In this document: positions 19,722 through 28,052 of the stretch, piece by piece | Layout of the letters: every line of letters begins with the position of its first letter | Numbering within the stretch: the stretch's first letter is position 1 | Assembly: GCF_001422325.1 (NCBI RefSeq) | Contig: NZ_LMMR01000004.1 | Location: forward strand, 253,752 to 317,751 | DNA length: 64,000 nucleotides | Direction: 5' to 3' | From: Leifsonia sp. Leaf264 | GTDB taxonomy: Bacteria; Actinomycetota; Actinomycetes; Actinomycetales; Microbacteriaceae | Made by a program: the position numbers and the translations under genes | Notes under the pieces: model-generated | Databases searched by the model: none | The model's input: the letters and a program-made list of their open reading frames with translations, nothing else | What the model was told of the DNA's origin: nothing

Positions 19722-20966
19722 ATGCCAACAGTGATCACGGCCGACGCCGGCCACGACTTCCTCGCCCTCCTGCCGCGGCTCACCGGCTACCAGCCACGCA
19801 ACAGCGTCGTGATGGTCGCCTTCCGCGGCACGCGCACCTGCGGTGCCATCCGTTTCGACCTTCCCGGTGCAGCTCCACTGGCGGTACTGAGGCGATTCGC
19901 GACCTCGATGATCGGCATGCTCTGCAAGATTCCCGAGGTCGACGCCGTCGTTCCCGTCGCCTACACAGACGAGTGCTTCGGTGCGACGGATGCCGTTCCG
20001 CAGGCTCTCTTCATGGATGTCCTGGTGCACCGGGCCGAGATCAGCGGCTTCCATGTGCGCGATTCGCTGTGCGTGGCCGCCGACGGGTGGGCCTCCTACC
20101 TCGATCCGGAGCTGCCGCCCGGCGGACGTCCGCTCGGCGACATCGAGGGATCGGCCGTCAACGCGCTCGCCGACCGCGAGGGGATGGAGGTGCGCGGCGA
20201 CGTCGGCGGCGACACCGAGCTGCCCGTCGTCGATCTCGCGCGCTCGGAGGGTGTCGCGCAACGCCTGCGGAGGTTGCGCGACGAGCCGGCGTCCGGCGGT
20301 CCTGTGGCAGCCGGCGCCTACGAGCTCGCCGACCTCGCGCTGCCGGAGTTCCTCGAGTACCTGCTGGCGCACCGACCGGACTCGCTCTCTCCCGAGATCA
20401 TCGCATCAGCGCTGTGGGTGCTGGAGCGACCGGTGTTCCGCGACATCGCGATCCTGCAGTGGGCGTTCGGGCGCGAGATCGGCCTGCAGGCGCTCGACGA
20501 CCAGTTGCGCTGGACCGGCGCGGCGACGATCGAGGAGACCGGAACCGGACTGCTGCTCTGGGGCGAGGGGCCACGACCGGATCCCGACCGCATCGATGCT
20601 GCGATGGCGCTGCTCGGGCAGCTCGCCGCCTGCGCGCCGCTGTCGGCCAGGGTCGCGCCGCTCACCATGCTGGCCTGGCTGTGCTGGGCTCTCGGCCAGA
20701 GTTCCCGAGCCGCAGTCTTCATCACGGCCGCCCTCGCCATCGACCCCGACTACGGACTGGCGTCGCTCATCAGGGCCATGATCGACGGCGGACGGTTGCC
20801 GGAGTGGGCGTTCGAGGTGCCCATCGTCGACGAGTCGACTGTGCGCCGCGCTGGCGGCGAGCCGTCGAGCGCACGGATCGGCCCCGCGATCGGTCGTTCG
20901 ACGAGTGGCCGTTCGACGAGTGGCTGTTCGACGACCGACCGCCAGACGAACGTCAGTGGCCGGTGA
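19722..20966 (+). CDS. DUF4192 family protein
   Basis: A 414-residue protein recognised as DUF4192 by its start (ITADAGHDFLALLPRLTGYQPRNSVVMVAFRG) and by its C-terminal helical part with APLTMLAWLCWALGQSSRAAVFITAALAIDPDYGLASLI near residues 310-350. The family is common in actinobacteria; I know of no assigned function. The ATG at 19722 matches the usual N-terminus; upstream in-frame starts fall inside the inverted-repeat element. The last 30 residues contain GRSTS repeats made by a 15-bp tandem duplication, and the stop overlaps the convergent oxidoreductase by 14 bases. Confidence 0.85.
   Translation: MPTVITADAGHDFLALLPRLTGYQPRNSVVMVAFRGTRTCGAIRFDLPGAAPLAVLRRFATSMIGMLCKIPEVDAVVPVAYTDECFGATDAVPQALFMDVLVHRAEISGFHVRDSLCVAADGWASYLDPELPPGGRPLGDIEGSAVNALADREGMEVRGDVGGDTELPVVDLARSEGVAQRLRRLRDEPASGGPVAAGAYELADLALPEFLEYLLAHRPDSLSPEIIASALWVLERPVFRDIAILQWAFGREIGLQALDDQLRWTGAATIEETGTGLLLWGEGPRPDPDRIDAAMALLGQLAACAPLSARVAPLTMLAWLCWALGQSSRAAVFITAALAIDPDYGLASLIRAMIDGGRLPEWAFEVPIVDESTVRRAGGEPSSARIGPAIGRSTSGRSTSGCSTTDRQTNVSGR
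20896..20940 (+). repeat. Three 15-bp tandem repeats at the DUF4192 C-terminus
   Basis: GTTCGACGAGTGGCC (20896-20910), GTTCGACGAGTGGCT (20911-20925) and the diverged GTTCGACGACCGACC (20926-20940), in frame, encode repeated RSTSG-like residues just before the stop. Confidence 0.85.
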
Positions 20967-22398
20967 GCGGGCCGATGAGCTTCGCCGCCAGCGACGGGCG
21001 CCGCGTCAGGCGCTGCTCGATGTCGGCGACCTCCATGCCCAGGAGCCCGAGGTTCGCGCCGGCGAAGCGCAGCGGTTCGGGCTCCCAGAGCGGCGAGCGG
21101 TGGTTCACCCACGGCAGACTGGTGAGTTCCGTCGTCTCCTCGCGGATGAGGTCGCTGAGGGTGCGGCCGGCCAGGTTCGTGGTCGAGAGCCCGTCGCCGA
21201 CGTAGCCGCCGGCGAAGGCGACTCCGGTTCTGGCGTTGTAGCTCGCCGTGGCGTGCCAGTCGCGGGGGACTCCGAGCGGGCCACCCCAGCGATGGGTCAC
21301 CTGTGCCTCCGCGGCCTGCGGGAACAGGTCGACGAGGGTGTCGCGCAGGTGCGTGAAGACCCTGTCGACCCTGTCGTAGTCGGGGCTGATGCGGCTGCCC
21401 CAGTGGTAGCGCGCTCCGCGCCCGCCGAAGGCGAAGCGATTGTCGGCCGTGCGCTGACCGTAGACGAGGAGGTGGCGGTAGTCGGTGAAGGTCTGCCCGT
21501 GCTCGATGCCGATCTCATCCCATACGGCATCCGACAGCGGCTCGGTCGCGATCATGAGCGAGTACAGCGGGAGCACCCGGCGACCGACCCGCGGCAGCTC
21601 CGCCCCATAGCCCTCGACGGCGATGACGACGGTCGGCGCGATCACCGTGCCGTCGAACTGCTCGCCCGCGGCATCCGTCGACGTGAATCGAACGCGATGG
21701 GCGGCCCAGTCGTCGACCTCGGTGCCCTCGAAGATGTCGACGCCGAGCTCCTCGACGACGCGAGCCAGGCCACGCACCAGCTTGGCGGGGTGCACGCGGG
21801 CGCAGGCGGGATCGAAGGACGCCCCGAACGCACCGGCCTGCCGGGAATCCGGAGCCGCGCGCAGGGCCGTCGCGCCGAAGCGCGCACGCACGGTAGCGGT
21901 GCCCCAGTAGGCGAGAGCGTCGACACCGACCTGGCGAGCCTCGGCGACCTCCGCCCGTGCGGCGGCGTCCTGCACGGCGTCGCGGGCGAACGCCACGGTG
22001 CCGCCCTTGACGTAGTCGCAGTCGATGCCCTCGGATGCCGCGACCCGGCCGACCTCGTCGACGGTGTCGATCATCGCCCGACGCATCGCCGTGGCGGCGT
22101 CGCGGCCGTGAGCACGCTCGAGCGATGCGGCGGAACGCGGGAACAGGGCCGAGCACCAGCCCCCGTTGCGCCCGGAGGCTCCGAAGCCGGCGATGTGCTT
22201 CTCGAGCACGGCGATGCGCAGGGCGGGGTCCGCCTTCGCGAGGTAGTAGGCCGTCCACAGTCCGGTGAGCCCGCCACCGACGATGCACACGTCGTAGCGG
22301 GCGTCCCGGCGGAGCCCCGGACGCGGCACGAGGGTGTCGGTCCCGGACTCCACGAGGGAATCGAACCAGAAGCTCAGCTCCCGGTGGTCGGCCGGCAT
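20953..22398 (-). CDS. FAD-dependent amine/amino-acid oxidoreductase (DAO family, PuuB-like)
   Basis: A 481-residue flavoprotein. The dinucleotide-binding motif VCIVGGGLTGLWTAYYLA lies near residue 37; GFGASGRNGGW follows, as in gamma-glutamylputrescine oxidase and related DAO-family enzymes; and VAFAGGYVGDGLSTTNLAGRTL near 400 is the FAD-binding end. It probably oxidises a primary or secondary amine to an aldehyde or imine. The ATG at 22398 lies 5 bases after the aminotransferase stop, so it is the last gene of the lrp-aminotransferase operon. That context makes a polyamine or related amine the likely substrate. The 3' end overlaps the convergent DUF4192 gene by 14 bases. Confidence 0.85.
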   Translation of the reverse strand: MPADHRELSFWFDSLVESGTDTLVPRPGLRRDARYDVCIVGGGLTGLWTAYYLAKADPALRIAVLEKHIAGFGASGRNGGWCSALFPRSAASLERAHGRDAATAMRRAMIDTVDEVGRVAASEGIDCDYVKGGTVAFARDAVQDAAARAEVAEARQVGVDALAYWGTATVRARFGATALRAAPDSRQAGAFGASFDPACARVHPAKLVRGLARVVEELGVDIFEGTEVDDWAAHRVRFTSTDAAGEQFDGTVIAPTVVIAVEGYGAELPRVGRRVLPLYSLMIATEPLSDAVWDEIGIEHGQTFTDYRHLLVYGQRTADNRFAFGGRGARYHWGSRISPDYDRVDRVFTHLRDTLVDLFPQAAEAQVTHRWGGPLGVPRDWHATASYNARTGVAFAGGYVGDGLSTTNLAGRTLSDLIREETTELTSLPWVNHRSPLWEPEPLRFAGANLGLLGMEVADIEQRLTRRPSLAAKLIGPLTGH

Positions 22399-22403
22399 CC
22401 GGC

Positions 22404-23828
22404 TCAGAGCCGGGTCCAGGCTTCGCTGAGCACGCCGCGCAGGATGCCGGTGATCTCGGCGAACTCCGCTGGTCCCGTGGTGAGCGGGGGAGCGAGCTGC
22501 ACGACGGGGTCGCCGCGGTCGTCGGCCCGGCAGTACAGGCCGGCGTCGAAGAGCGCCTTCGAGAGGAAGCCGCGCAGCAGACGCTCGGACTCGTCGTCGT
22601 CGAAGGTCTCCTTCGTGGCCTTGTCCTTCACGAGCTCGATTCCGAAGAAGTACCCGTCGCCGCGCACGTCGCCGACGATCGGCAGGTCGAGGAGTGTCTC
22701 GAGCTCGGCCCGGAACAGCGGCGAGTTCTCGCGCACCCGCTCGTTGAGCCCCTCCTCCTCGAAGATGTCGAGGTTCGCCAGCGCCACGGCGGCCGACACC
22801 GGGTGCCCGCCGAAGGTGTAGCCGTGGTAGAACGCCGTGTCGCCGTGACGGAACGGCTCGTAGATGCGGTCGCTGATGATCGTCGCGCCGATGGGGGAGT
22901 ATCCGCTCGTCATGCCCTTGGCGCAGGTGATCATGTCGGGTACATAGCCGTACTCGTCGCAGGCGAACATATGGCCGATGCGTCCGAAGGCGCAGATCAC
23001 CTCGTCGCTGACGAGAAGCACCTCGTACTTGTCGCAGATCTCCCGCACGCGCTGGAAGTATCCGGGAGGCGGGGGGAAGCATCCGCCCGAGTTCTGCACG
23101 GGCTCGAGGAAGACCGCAGCGACGGTGTCAGGTCCTTCGAACTGGATCATCTCCTCGATGCGGTTGGCCGCCCAGACGCCGAACTGCTCCTGCGGGTCCA
23201 CGCCCGAGTCGACGGCGATGAAGCCGGCCTCGTCGGCACGGTAGTAGTTGGTGTTCGGCACGCGGAATCCGCCCGGGGTGAGCGGCTCGAACATCGCCTT
23301 CATCGCCGGGATGCCGGTGATGGCCAGGGCGCCCTGCGGCGTGCCGTGGTAGGCGACGGCACGGGAGATCACCTTGTGCTTGGTGGGCTTGCCCTGCAGC
23401 TTCCAGTAGTACTTGGCCAGCTTGAAGGCCGTCTCGACGGCCTCGCCGCCGCCGGTGGAGAAGAACACCCGGTTGAGGTCGCCCGGGGCGTAGTCGGCGA
23501 GCCTGTCGGCGAGTTCAATGGCCGACGGATGCGCGTACGACCAGATCGGGAAGAACGCCAGCTCCTCGGCCTGCTTGGCGGCGACCTCGGCGAGGCGCTT
23601 GCGGCCGTGGCCGGCGTTGACGACGAAGAGACCGGACAGTGCGTCGATGTACTGCTTGCCCTTCGAGTCCCAGATGTGGTGGCCCTGCCCGCGCGTGATG
23701 ATCGGCACGCCGGACTCCTCGAGGGTCGACTGCCGGGAGAAGTGCATCCAGAGGTGGTCCTTGGCCTTCTGCTGCAGGTCGGCCTCGTCATAGCCGGTCG
23801 GTGCTGACGTGGAGGTGTTAAGTGTCAT
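22404..23828 (-). CDS. Class-III pyridoxal-phosphate aminotransferase (putrescine/omega-amino acid type)
   Basis: A 474-residue fold-type I aminotransferase. The PLP Lys is in DMITCAKGMTSGYSPIG near residue 300, the PLP-phosphate loop is STGGGEAVETAFK near 120, and the cofactor Asp is in LLVSDEVICAFGR. It is of the omega-aminotransferase (putrescine- or taurine-pyruvate-like) group. The ATG at 23828 overlaps the lrp stop as ATGA, with GGGGA 7 bases upstream. With the following FAD oxidase and the Pot importer and gabT 20 kb away, putrescine or another diamine is a reasonable substrate, but specificity cannot be read from sequence alone. Confidence 0.88.
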   Translation of the reverse strand: MTLNTSTSAPTGYDEADLQQKAKDHLWMHFSRQSTLEESGVPIITRGQGHHIWDSKGKQYIDALSGLFVVNAGHGRKRLAEVAAKQAEELAFFPIWSYAHPSAIELADRLADYAPGDLNRVFFSTGGGEAVETAFKLAKYYWKLQGKPTKHKVISRAVAYHGTPQGALAITGIPAMKAMFEPLTPGGFRVPNTNYYRADEAGFIAVDSGVDPQEQFGVWAANRIEEMIQFEGPDTVAAVFLEPVQNSGGCFPPPPGYFQRVREICDKYEVLLVSDEVICAFGRIGHMFACDEYGYVPDMITCAKGMTSGYSPIGATIISDRIYEPFRHGDTAFYHGYTFGGHPVSAAVALANLDIFEEEGLNERVRENSPLFRAELETLLDLPIVGDVRGDGYFFGIELVKDKATKETFDDDESERLLRGFLSKALFDAGLYCRADDRGDPVVQLAPPLTTGPAEFAEITGILRGVLSEAWTRL

Positions 23829-24307
23829 CGTGTTCCCCAGTTGTAGAGCTGTTTGTGGAGTTTGAGATAGACGAAGGTCTCGGTGCTGAGCACCCCTTCG
23901 AGACTGCGGATCCTCGAGTTCAGAAGGGATATCAGCTCCTCGTCGTTCTCGCACACCACTTCGACCAGGATGTCGAAGCTCCCCGCGGTGAGAACGACGT
24001 AGTCGACCTCGGGAAGCGCGGCCAGTCTGTCTGCCAGGTCACGGGTGTCGCCCGATGCACGGACACCCACCATGGCCTGCCTGTAGAACCCGAGCTGCAT
24101 CGGGTCGGTGACGGCGACCACCTGCATGACGCCCGAATCCGTGAGTTTCTGCACCCGCTGGCGTACGGCAGCCTCGCTGAGCCCCACGGCCTTGCCGATC
24201 TCGGCGTAGGAGCGCCGGCCATCGGTCTGCAGCTGCTCGATGATCGCCTTGGAGACGTCGTCGAGGTGCATGGGCTTCGGCGGCGTCGCACGGGGCTGGG
24301 TGCTCAT
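23825..24307 (-). CDS. Lrp/AsnC-family transcriptional regulator
   Basis: A 160-residue feast/famine regulator. The helix-turn-helix is RRSYAEIGKAVGLSEAAVRQRVQKL near residues 30-55, followed by the RAM ligand-binding domain (YRQAMVGVRASGD..., LTAGSFDILVEVVCENDEELISLL). It is the first gene of the operon with the aminotransferase and oxidoreductase and very probably controls it, with an amino acid or amine as effector. CAGAAT on the minus strand (24314-24319) ends 6 bases before the ATG, a near-consensus leaderless promoter. Confidence 0.92.
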   Translation of the reverse strand: MSTQPRATPPKPMHLDDVSKAIIEQLQTDGRRSYAEIGKAVGLSEAAVRQRVQKLTDSGVMQVVAVTDPMQLGFYRQAMVGVRASGDTRDLADRLAALPEVDYVVLTAGSFDILVEVVCENDEELISLLNSRIRSLEGVLSTETFVYLKLHKQLYNWGTR

Positions 24308-24416
24308 TGCTCGATTCTGGCAGTGCAGTGGGGTAACGGCAAGGGAATCCGTCGATATGCCCGAGAGTTGCTGCGGATTCCATGCTTCAGCGTGGATCCG
24401 CCGGGAAACCGACCGC

Positions 24417-24422
24417 TAGCAT
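24417..24422 (+). promoter_or_regulatory. -10 box heading the FHA/kinase/EccC-like cluster
   Basis: TAGCAT, 6 bases before the ATG of an 18-codon frame at 24429 and 64 bases before the FHA-protein GTG. It is the only clear promoter seen ahead of the nine-gene run. Confidence 0.45.
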
Positions 24423-24428
24423 GGCCCC

Positions 24429-24485
24429 ATGAGCATGCGCGCGCGGGTGACTGTCGTCGTCGACGACCGTCGGACGGGGCGCTGA
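24429..24485 (+). CDS. Possible 18-residue leader peptide
   Basis: ATG to TGA encodes MSMRARVTVVVDDRRTGR. The ATG sits exactly where a leaderless start is expected (6 bases after TAGCAT), and the TGA is one base before the GTG of the FHA gene, a spacing suited to re-initiation. It may be a coupling leader, or the true N-terminus of the FHA protein separated by a frameshift. I prefer the leader reading because the downstream frame keeps a sensible N-terminus of its own. Confidence 0.35.
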   Translation: MSMRARVTVVVDDRRTGR

Positions 24486-24486
24486 G

Positions 24487-25668
24487 GTGGGGCGAGCCCA
24501 CGTCGAGCGCACAGGCGCCTCGAGCGAGCTGATCGCGGTCGTCGGCGAGAATTTCGTGGCCGCCCTGCCCGCGGGCAGCGATGCCGCCGTCGTGGCCGCA
24601 TTGGGCGACAGGGCCAGCCGTTCCGTGAGCGTCGAGGAACTCGTCGGCCTCATCCCGCTGCGCGGAGACGGTGCCGTCGACGGGTTCGCCCTGGTGGTGG
24701 CTGCCGGGCCCTCCGATGGCGACGGGGTGACGGTGTCGGGGGTCGTGCGCGGTGCCTTCGTCGTCGACGTCTACTCGGTGGGCGGGTCGCGCCGCTTCAG
24801 TGATCGTGGCATCCGTCCGTGGCTGCTCGCCGACTTCCAGGCCGTCACCGCCGTCGTGATCGGGCGGGACGGCGCGCCGGTGCCGCGTCCGGCCGAGATC
24901 GGGACCGGCACGGCCGTCGGCCTCGGCACTGTCACGGCGACCAGGCTGGACTGGCTCCCGGCCGAGTCGCAGCATCCGCCTCAGCAGGCCGCCGACTCAT
25001 CATCGACGGGGAGCCCGGCCGTCCCTGTCGCACCGCCGGCGGTCCCCCCTGTCGGCGACACCGTCCTGCGTCCGCGGCGACTGCCCGACCCCGAGCATGA
25101 CCACGACACCGTGATCCGTCCGCGCGAGCTCGAATCGGCTCCGGATGCCGGAGCCCAGCCCGGGCCCGCCTCGCAGCCGGGGCAGCAGAGGGAACTCGAA
25201 CCGCGGTCGGAGCCGGAGTCGCGGCCGGAACCACAGCCGGCACCGGAGCCGGAATGGCAGCCGCCGGCGCCGTCCCGCTACGGCCTGCGCATCGGCAACG
25301 GCGAGCTGCGCGAGCTGGACGCCGTCTACCTGATCGGCCGTCGCCCCAGGCTGGGTCGGGTGCCCGCCGTGGGGGAGCGCGTGCACCTGGTCGATGTGCC
25401 GTCGCCCGGTCGCGAGGTGTCGGCGACCCACCTCGAGGTGCGTCAGCAGGGCGACGCCGTCGTGGTGACCGACCAGCGCTCCACGAACGGCACCGTCGTC
25501 GTTCCGCCGCACGCCGATCGCATCCGCCTGCGACCAGGGCAGTCGATCGTCGTGGCGCCTGGAACGATGGTGCACATCGGGGACGGTACAATCGTGACGA
25601 TATCCGCGCTGGAGGACTCCCGAGAGCGCTCCACCGACCCCCCGAAGATGAGAAGGCCGACGACGTGA
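24487..25668 (+). CDS. FHA-domain protein with N-terminal unknown domain
   Basis: A 393-residue protein in three parts. Residues 1-160 form a compact domain without a name I know (ELIAVVGENFVAALPAG, DVYSVGGSRRFSDRGIRPWLLADF). Residues 165-265 are a disordered Pro/Glu/Ser/Gln-rich linker. Residues 270-375 form a forkhead-associated domain: YLIGRRPRLG, REVSATHLEV and STNGT provide the conserved Arg, Ser-His and Asn that read phosphothreonine. It likely binds a Thr-phosphorylated partner made by the kinase two genes on. It opens the cluster, and its TGA overlaps the PP2C GTG as GTGA. The GTG start is the least certain point. Confidence 0.85.
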   Translation: MGRAHVERTGASSELIAVVGENFVAALPAGSDAAVVAALGDRASRSVSVEELVGLIPLRGDGAVDGFALVVAAGPSDGDGVTVSGVVRGAFVVDVYSVGGSRRFSDRGIRPWLLADFQAVTAVVIGRDGAPVPRPAEIGTGTAVGLGTVTATRLDWLPAESQHPPQQAADSSSTGSPAVPVAPPAVPPVGDTVLRPRRLPDPEHDHDTVIRPRELESAPDAGAQPGPASQPGQQRELEPRSEPESRPEPQPAPEPEWQPPAPSRYGLRIGNGELRELDAVYLIGRRPRLGRVPAVGERVHLVDVPSPGREVSATHLEVRQQGDAVVVTDQRSTNGTVVVPPHADRIRLRPGQSIVVAPGTMVHIGDGTIVTISALEDSRERSTDPPKMRRPTT

Positions 25669-26477
25669 CGCAGATCGGTCAGGGCATGCCCGAGTTCACA
25701 GCGCAGATCCCGGGCCCCGTCGATGCTGCAGTGACGCTCGCCTGGGCGGCCATCACCGACACCGGGCACCGCCGGGAGGCGAACGAGGACAGCTACATGG
25801 CGCAGGCGCCGGTCTTCGCCGTGGCGGACGGCATGGGCGGTCACACCGCCGGCGACTTCGCCAGCGCGGCCGTCGTCACCAGGCTCGCCGAGCACAGCGG
25901 ACGACCGACGGCCGACACGGCTGGCATCGAGCAGTCGCTGAGACTGGCCGTCGACGACATGGGCCGTGGAGGAGGCGTCACCGACTCCGGCACCGGCACG
26001 ACCGTCACCGGGGTCGCCCTCACCCAGACGGCGGCGGGCCTCGCCTGGCTGGTCTTCAACATCGGCGACTCCAGGGTCTACCTGCTTTCGCATGGCGTGC
26101 TGGAGCAGCTCACGACAGACCACTCCATCGTGCAGGAGCTCGTCGACGCCGGCCACATCTCGCGCGAAGAAGCCGAGACGCATCCGCATTCCAATGTCAT
26201 CACCCGCGCCGTCGGCTTCCACGAGCCTCCCATCCCCGACTACAGGCTGATCGCGGTCGAGGAGGGTTCGCGCCTCCTCGTCTGCTCCGACGGCCTCACC
26301 AAGGAACTGACCCCGTACGGGATGCGTCACTTCCTGATGTCGACCGAGACACCGGCGGATGCCGCCAAGCAGCTGGTCGACGCCGCCCTGGCCAACGGCG
26401 GGCGTGACAACGTGACGGTCATCGTGGTCGATGTCCTCGGCGTGACCGGGGCCGCCCCGAACCCGCACGACCACTGA
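25665..26477 (+). CDS. PP2C-family Ser/Thr protein phosphatase
   Basis: A 270-residue PPM phosphatase with all metal-binding motifs: RREANEDSY, VADGMGGHTAGDFAS, NIGDSRVYLL, LTTDHSIVQELVDAGHIS, LVCSDGLTKEL and GGRDNVTVIVV. It has no membrane segment, unlike mycobacterial PstP, so it should be cytoplasmic. The GTG at 25665 overlaps the FHA stop; the upstream open frame is a shadow of the FHA gene. It is expected to reverse the action of the kinase encoded by the next gene. Confidence 0.94.
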   Translation: MTQIGQGMPEFTAQIPGPVDAAVTLAWAAITDTGHRREANEDSYMAQAPVFAVADGMGGHTAGDFASAAVVTRLAEHSGRPTADTAGIEQSLRLAVDDMGRGGGVTDSGTGTTVTGVALTQTAAGLAWLVFNIGDSRVYLLSHGVLEQLTTDHSIVQELVDAGHISREEAETHPHSNVITRAVGFHEPPIPDYRLIAVEEGSRLLVCSDGLTKELTPYGMRHFLMSTETPADAAKQLVDAALANGGRDNVTVIVVDVLGVTGAAPNPHDH

Positions 26478-26618
26478 TCGTGACACGCGCCATGCGCCCC
26501 GTTCGAGGGGGTCTGTCATGACGCATGGGTGCCTACAATTGGGGGGAAGAGGGCTGGAACGCGGTGGGGGTGCCGAGTCAGCTGGCTGCCGACGTGGGCA
26601 CGGAGGAAGGGGGCCACG

Positions 26619-28052
26619 ATGACGCGACGCCTTCCGTCAACGCCACCGGTCCTCCCGGGGTTCTCCTACGTGCACGTGCTGGGCTCCGGCGGATTCGCCG
26701 ATGTCTTCCTCTACGAGCAGTCGATGCCGCGTCGGCAGGTTGCCGTGAAGGTGCTGCTGAGCGAGGTCGTGAACGACCAGGTGCGCCAGATGTTCCAGGC
26801 CGAGGCGAACCTCATGGCCCAGCTCAGCTCGCATCCGTCGATCCTCACCGTCTACCAGGCCAGTGTCTCCAGCGACGGGCGCCCCTACCTCGTGATGGAG
26901 TACTGCTCGGCGACTCTCACCACGCGCTACCGCGCCGACCCGCTTCCCGTGTCCGAGGTGCTCCAGATCGGCGTCAAGATCGCCAGCGCCGTCGAGACCG
27001 CGCACCGGGCCGGAGTCCTGCACCGGGACATCAAGCCGTCGAACATCCTGATGACCGCGTACGGGCACCCCGTGCTCTCCGACTTCGGCATCGCGGCGAC
27101 CCTCGGCGAGGCCGAGACGACCGAGGCCGTCGGCCTGTCGATCCCGTGGTCGGCCCCTGAGGTCCTGCAGGACGACGTGTCGGGAAGCGTCGCGTCCGAG
27201 ATCTGGTCCCTCGGTGCGACGCTGTACTCGCTGCTGGCCGGCCGGTCGCCCTTCGAGGTTCCCGGGACGGAGAACACGGCCGCCGAGCTGATGGCGCGAA
27301 TCTCCAAGGCCCGGTACGAGCCCATCCGCCGCGCCGACGTGCCGGAGCGACTCGAGCTGGTGCTCTCGCGGGCGATGTCACGCCGACCGGAGAACCGCCA
27401 GCGCAGCGTGCTCGACTTCATCCGCGAGTTGCAGGCCGTCGAGGCCGAACTCGACCTGCCGCAGACGCCGATCGAGGTCGCGATGGACGACTGGGCCATC
27501 GCGACGGCCGTCGACCTCGAGGAGCGCACGCGCATCAGCGGTGCGAACGTCGTGAGCGCCGGAACCGGTCGGCGCACCCGCAAGCAGGCCGCCGCGCGCA
27601 CGATGACGGTGACTCCGTCGTCCTTCGGTCGGAGCGGCAGCACTGGCGGGGCGGATGCCTCGGGCAGGGCGGCGGCCGACAGGCGCAGTCGGCGGCTGGT
27701 CTGGGCCATGCTCGCGATCTCCGTGGTCGTGCTCGGCCTTGCCGTCACGGCCACCATCGCGATAGTCCGCTCGACCTCCTCCGACATCCCTACCGTCAGC
27801 AACATCGCCGGGCAGGCATCGGACGGCTCCGTCGACTTCTCCTGGGAGGACCCCGGGCTGCGCACCGGCGACAACTACGTGGTCTCGGTGACCGGAGGGG
27901 AGTCGAGCATCCAGCACGACACCAGCTTCCGCGCGGATGCCGCTGGCGACGTCGAATCCGTCTGCATCACCGTCACGGTCACCCGCGAGGGCCGGACGGG
28001 CACCCCCAGCAGCGAGAAGTGCGTGGCCGTGGAACCGGCAGCATCACCGTGA
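26619..28052 (+). CDS. Membrane Ser/Thr protein kinase with FN3-like ectodomain
   Basis: A 477-residue Hanks-type kinase. The Gly loop is LGSGGFADVF (21-30), with K44, E62, catalytic HRDIKPSN with D137, DFG 155-157 and APE 179-181. A juxtamembrane linker of about 90 residues precedes one membrane helix (about 360-383). The outside part (about 95 residues) has no PASTA repeat; it looks like a fibronectin-type III domain (VDFSWEDPGLRTGDNYVVSV) with two Cys. The ATG at 26619 has GGAGGAAGGGGG upstream; the earlier frame is rejected. The gap of 141 bases after PP2C is the largest in the cluster and could hold a second promoter. The stop overlaps the next ATG by one base. Confidence 0.93.
   Translation: MTRRLPSTPPVLPGFSYVHVLGSGGFADVFLYEQSMPRRQVAVKVLLSEVVNDQVRQMFQAEANLMAQLSSHPSILTVYQASVSSDGRPYLVMEYCSATLTTRYRADPLPVSEVLQIGVKIASAVETAHRAGVLHRDIKPSNILMTAYGHPVLSDFGIAATLGEAETTEAVGLSIPWSAPEVLQDDVSGSVASEIWSLGATLYSLLAGRSPFEVPGTENTAAELMARISKARYEPIRRADVPERLELVLSRAMSRRPENRQRSVLDFIRELQAVEAELDLPQTPIEVAMDDWAIATAVDLEERTRISGANVVSAGTGRRTRKQAAARTMTVTPSSFGRSGSTGGADASGRAAADRRSRRLVWAMLAISVVVLGLAVTATIAIVRSTSSDIPTVSNIAGQASDGSVDFSWEDPGLRTGDNYVVSVTGGESSIQHDTSFRADAAGDVESVCITVTVTREGRTGTPSSEKCVAVEPAASP

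Noticed and set aside
24485-24490. Frameshift joining the 18-codon frame to the FHA protein
   Set aside because: The downstream frame has its own GTG, and the stop-to-start spacing of one base is typical of coupling; without orthologues I kept the leader reading, at low confidence.
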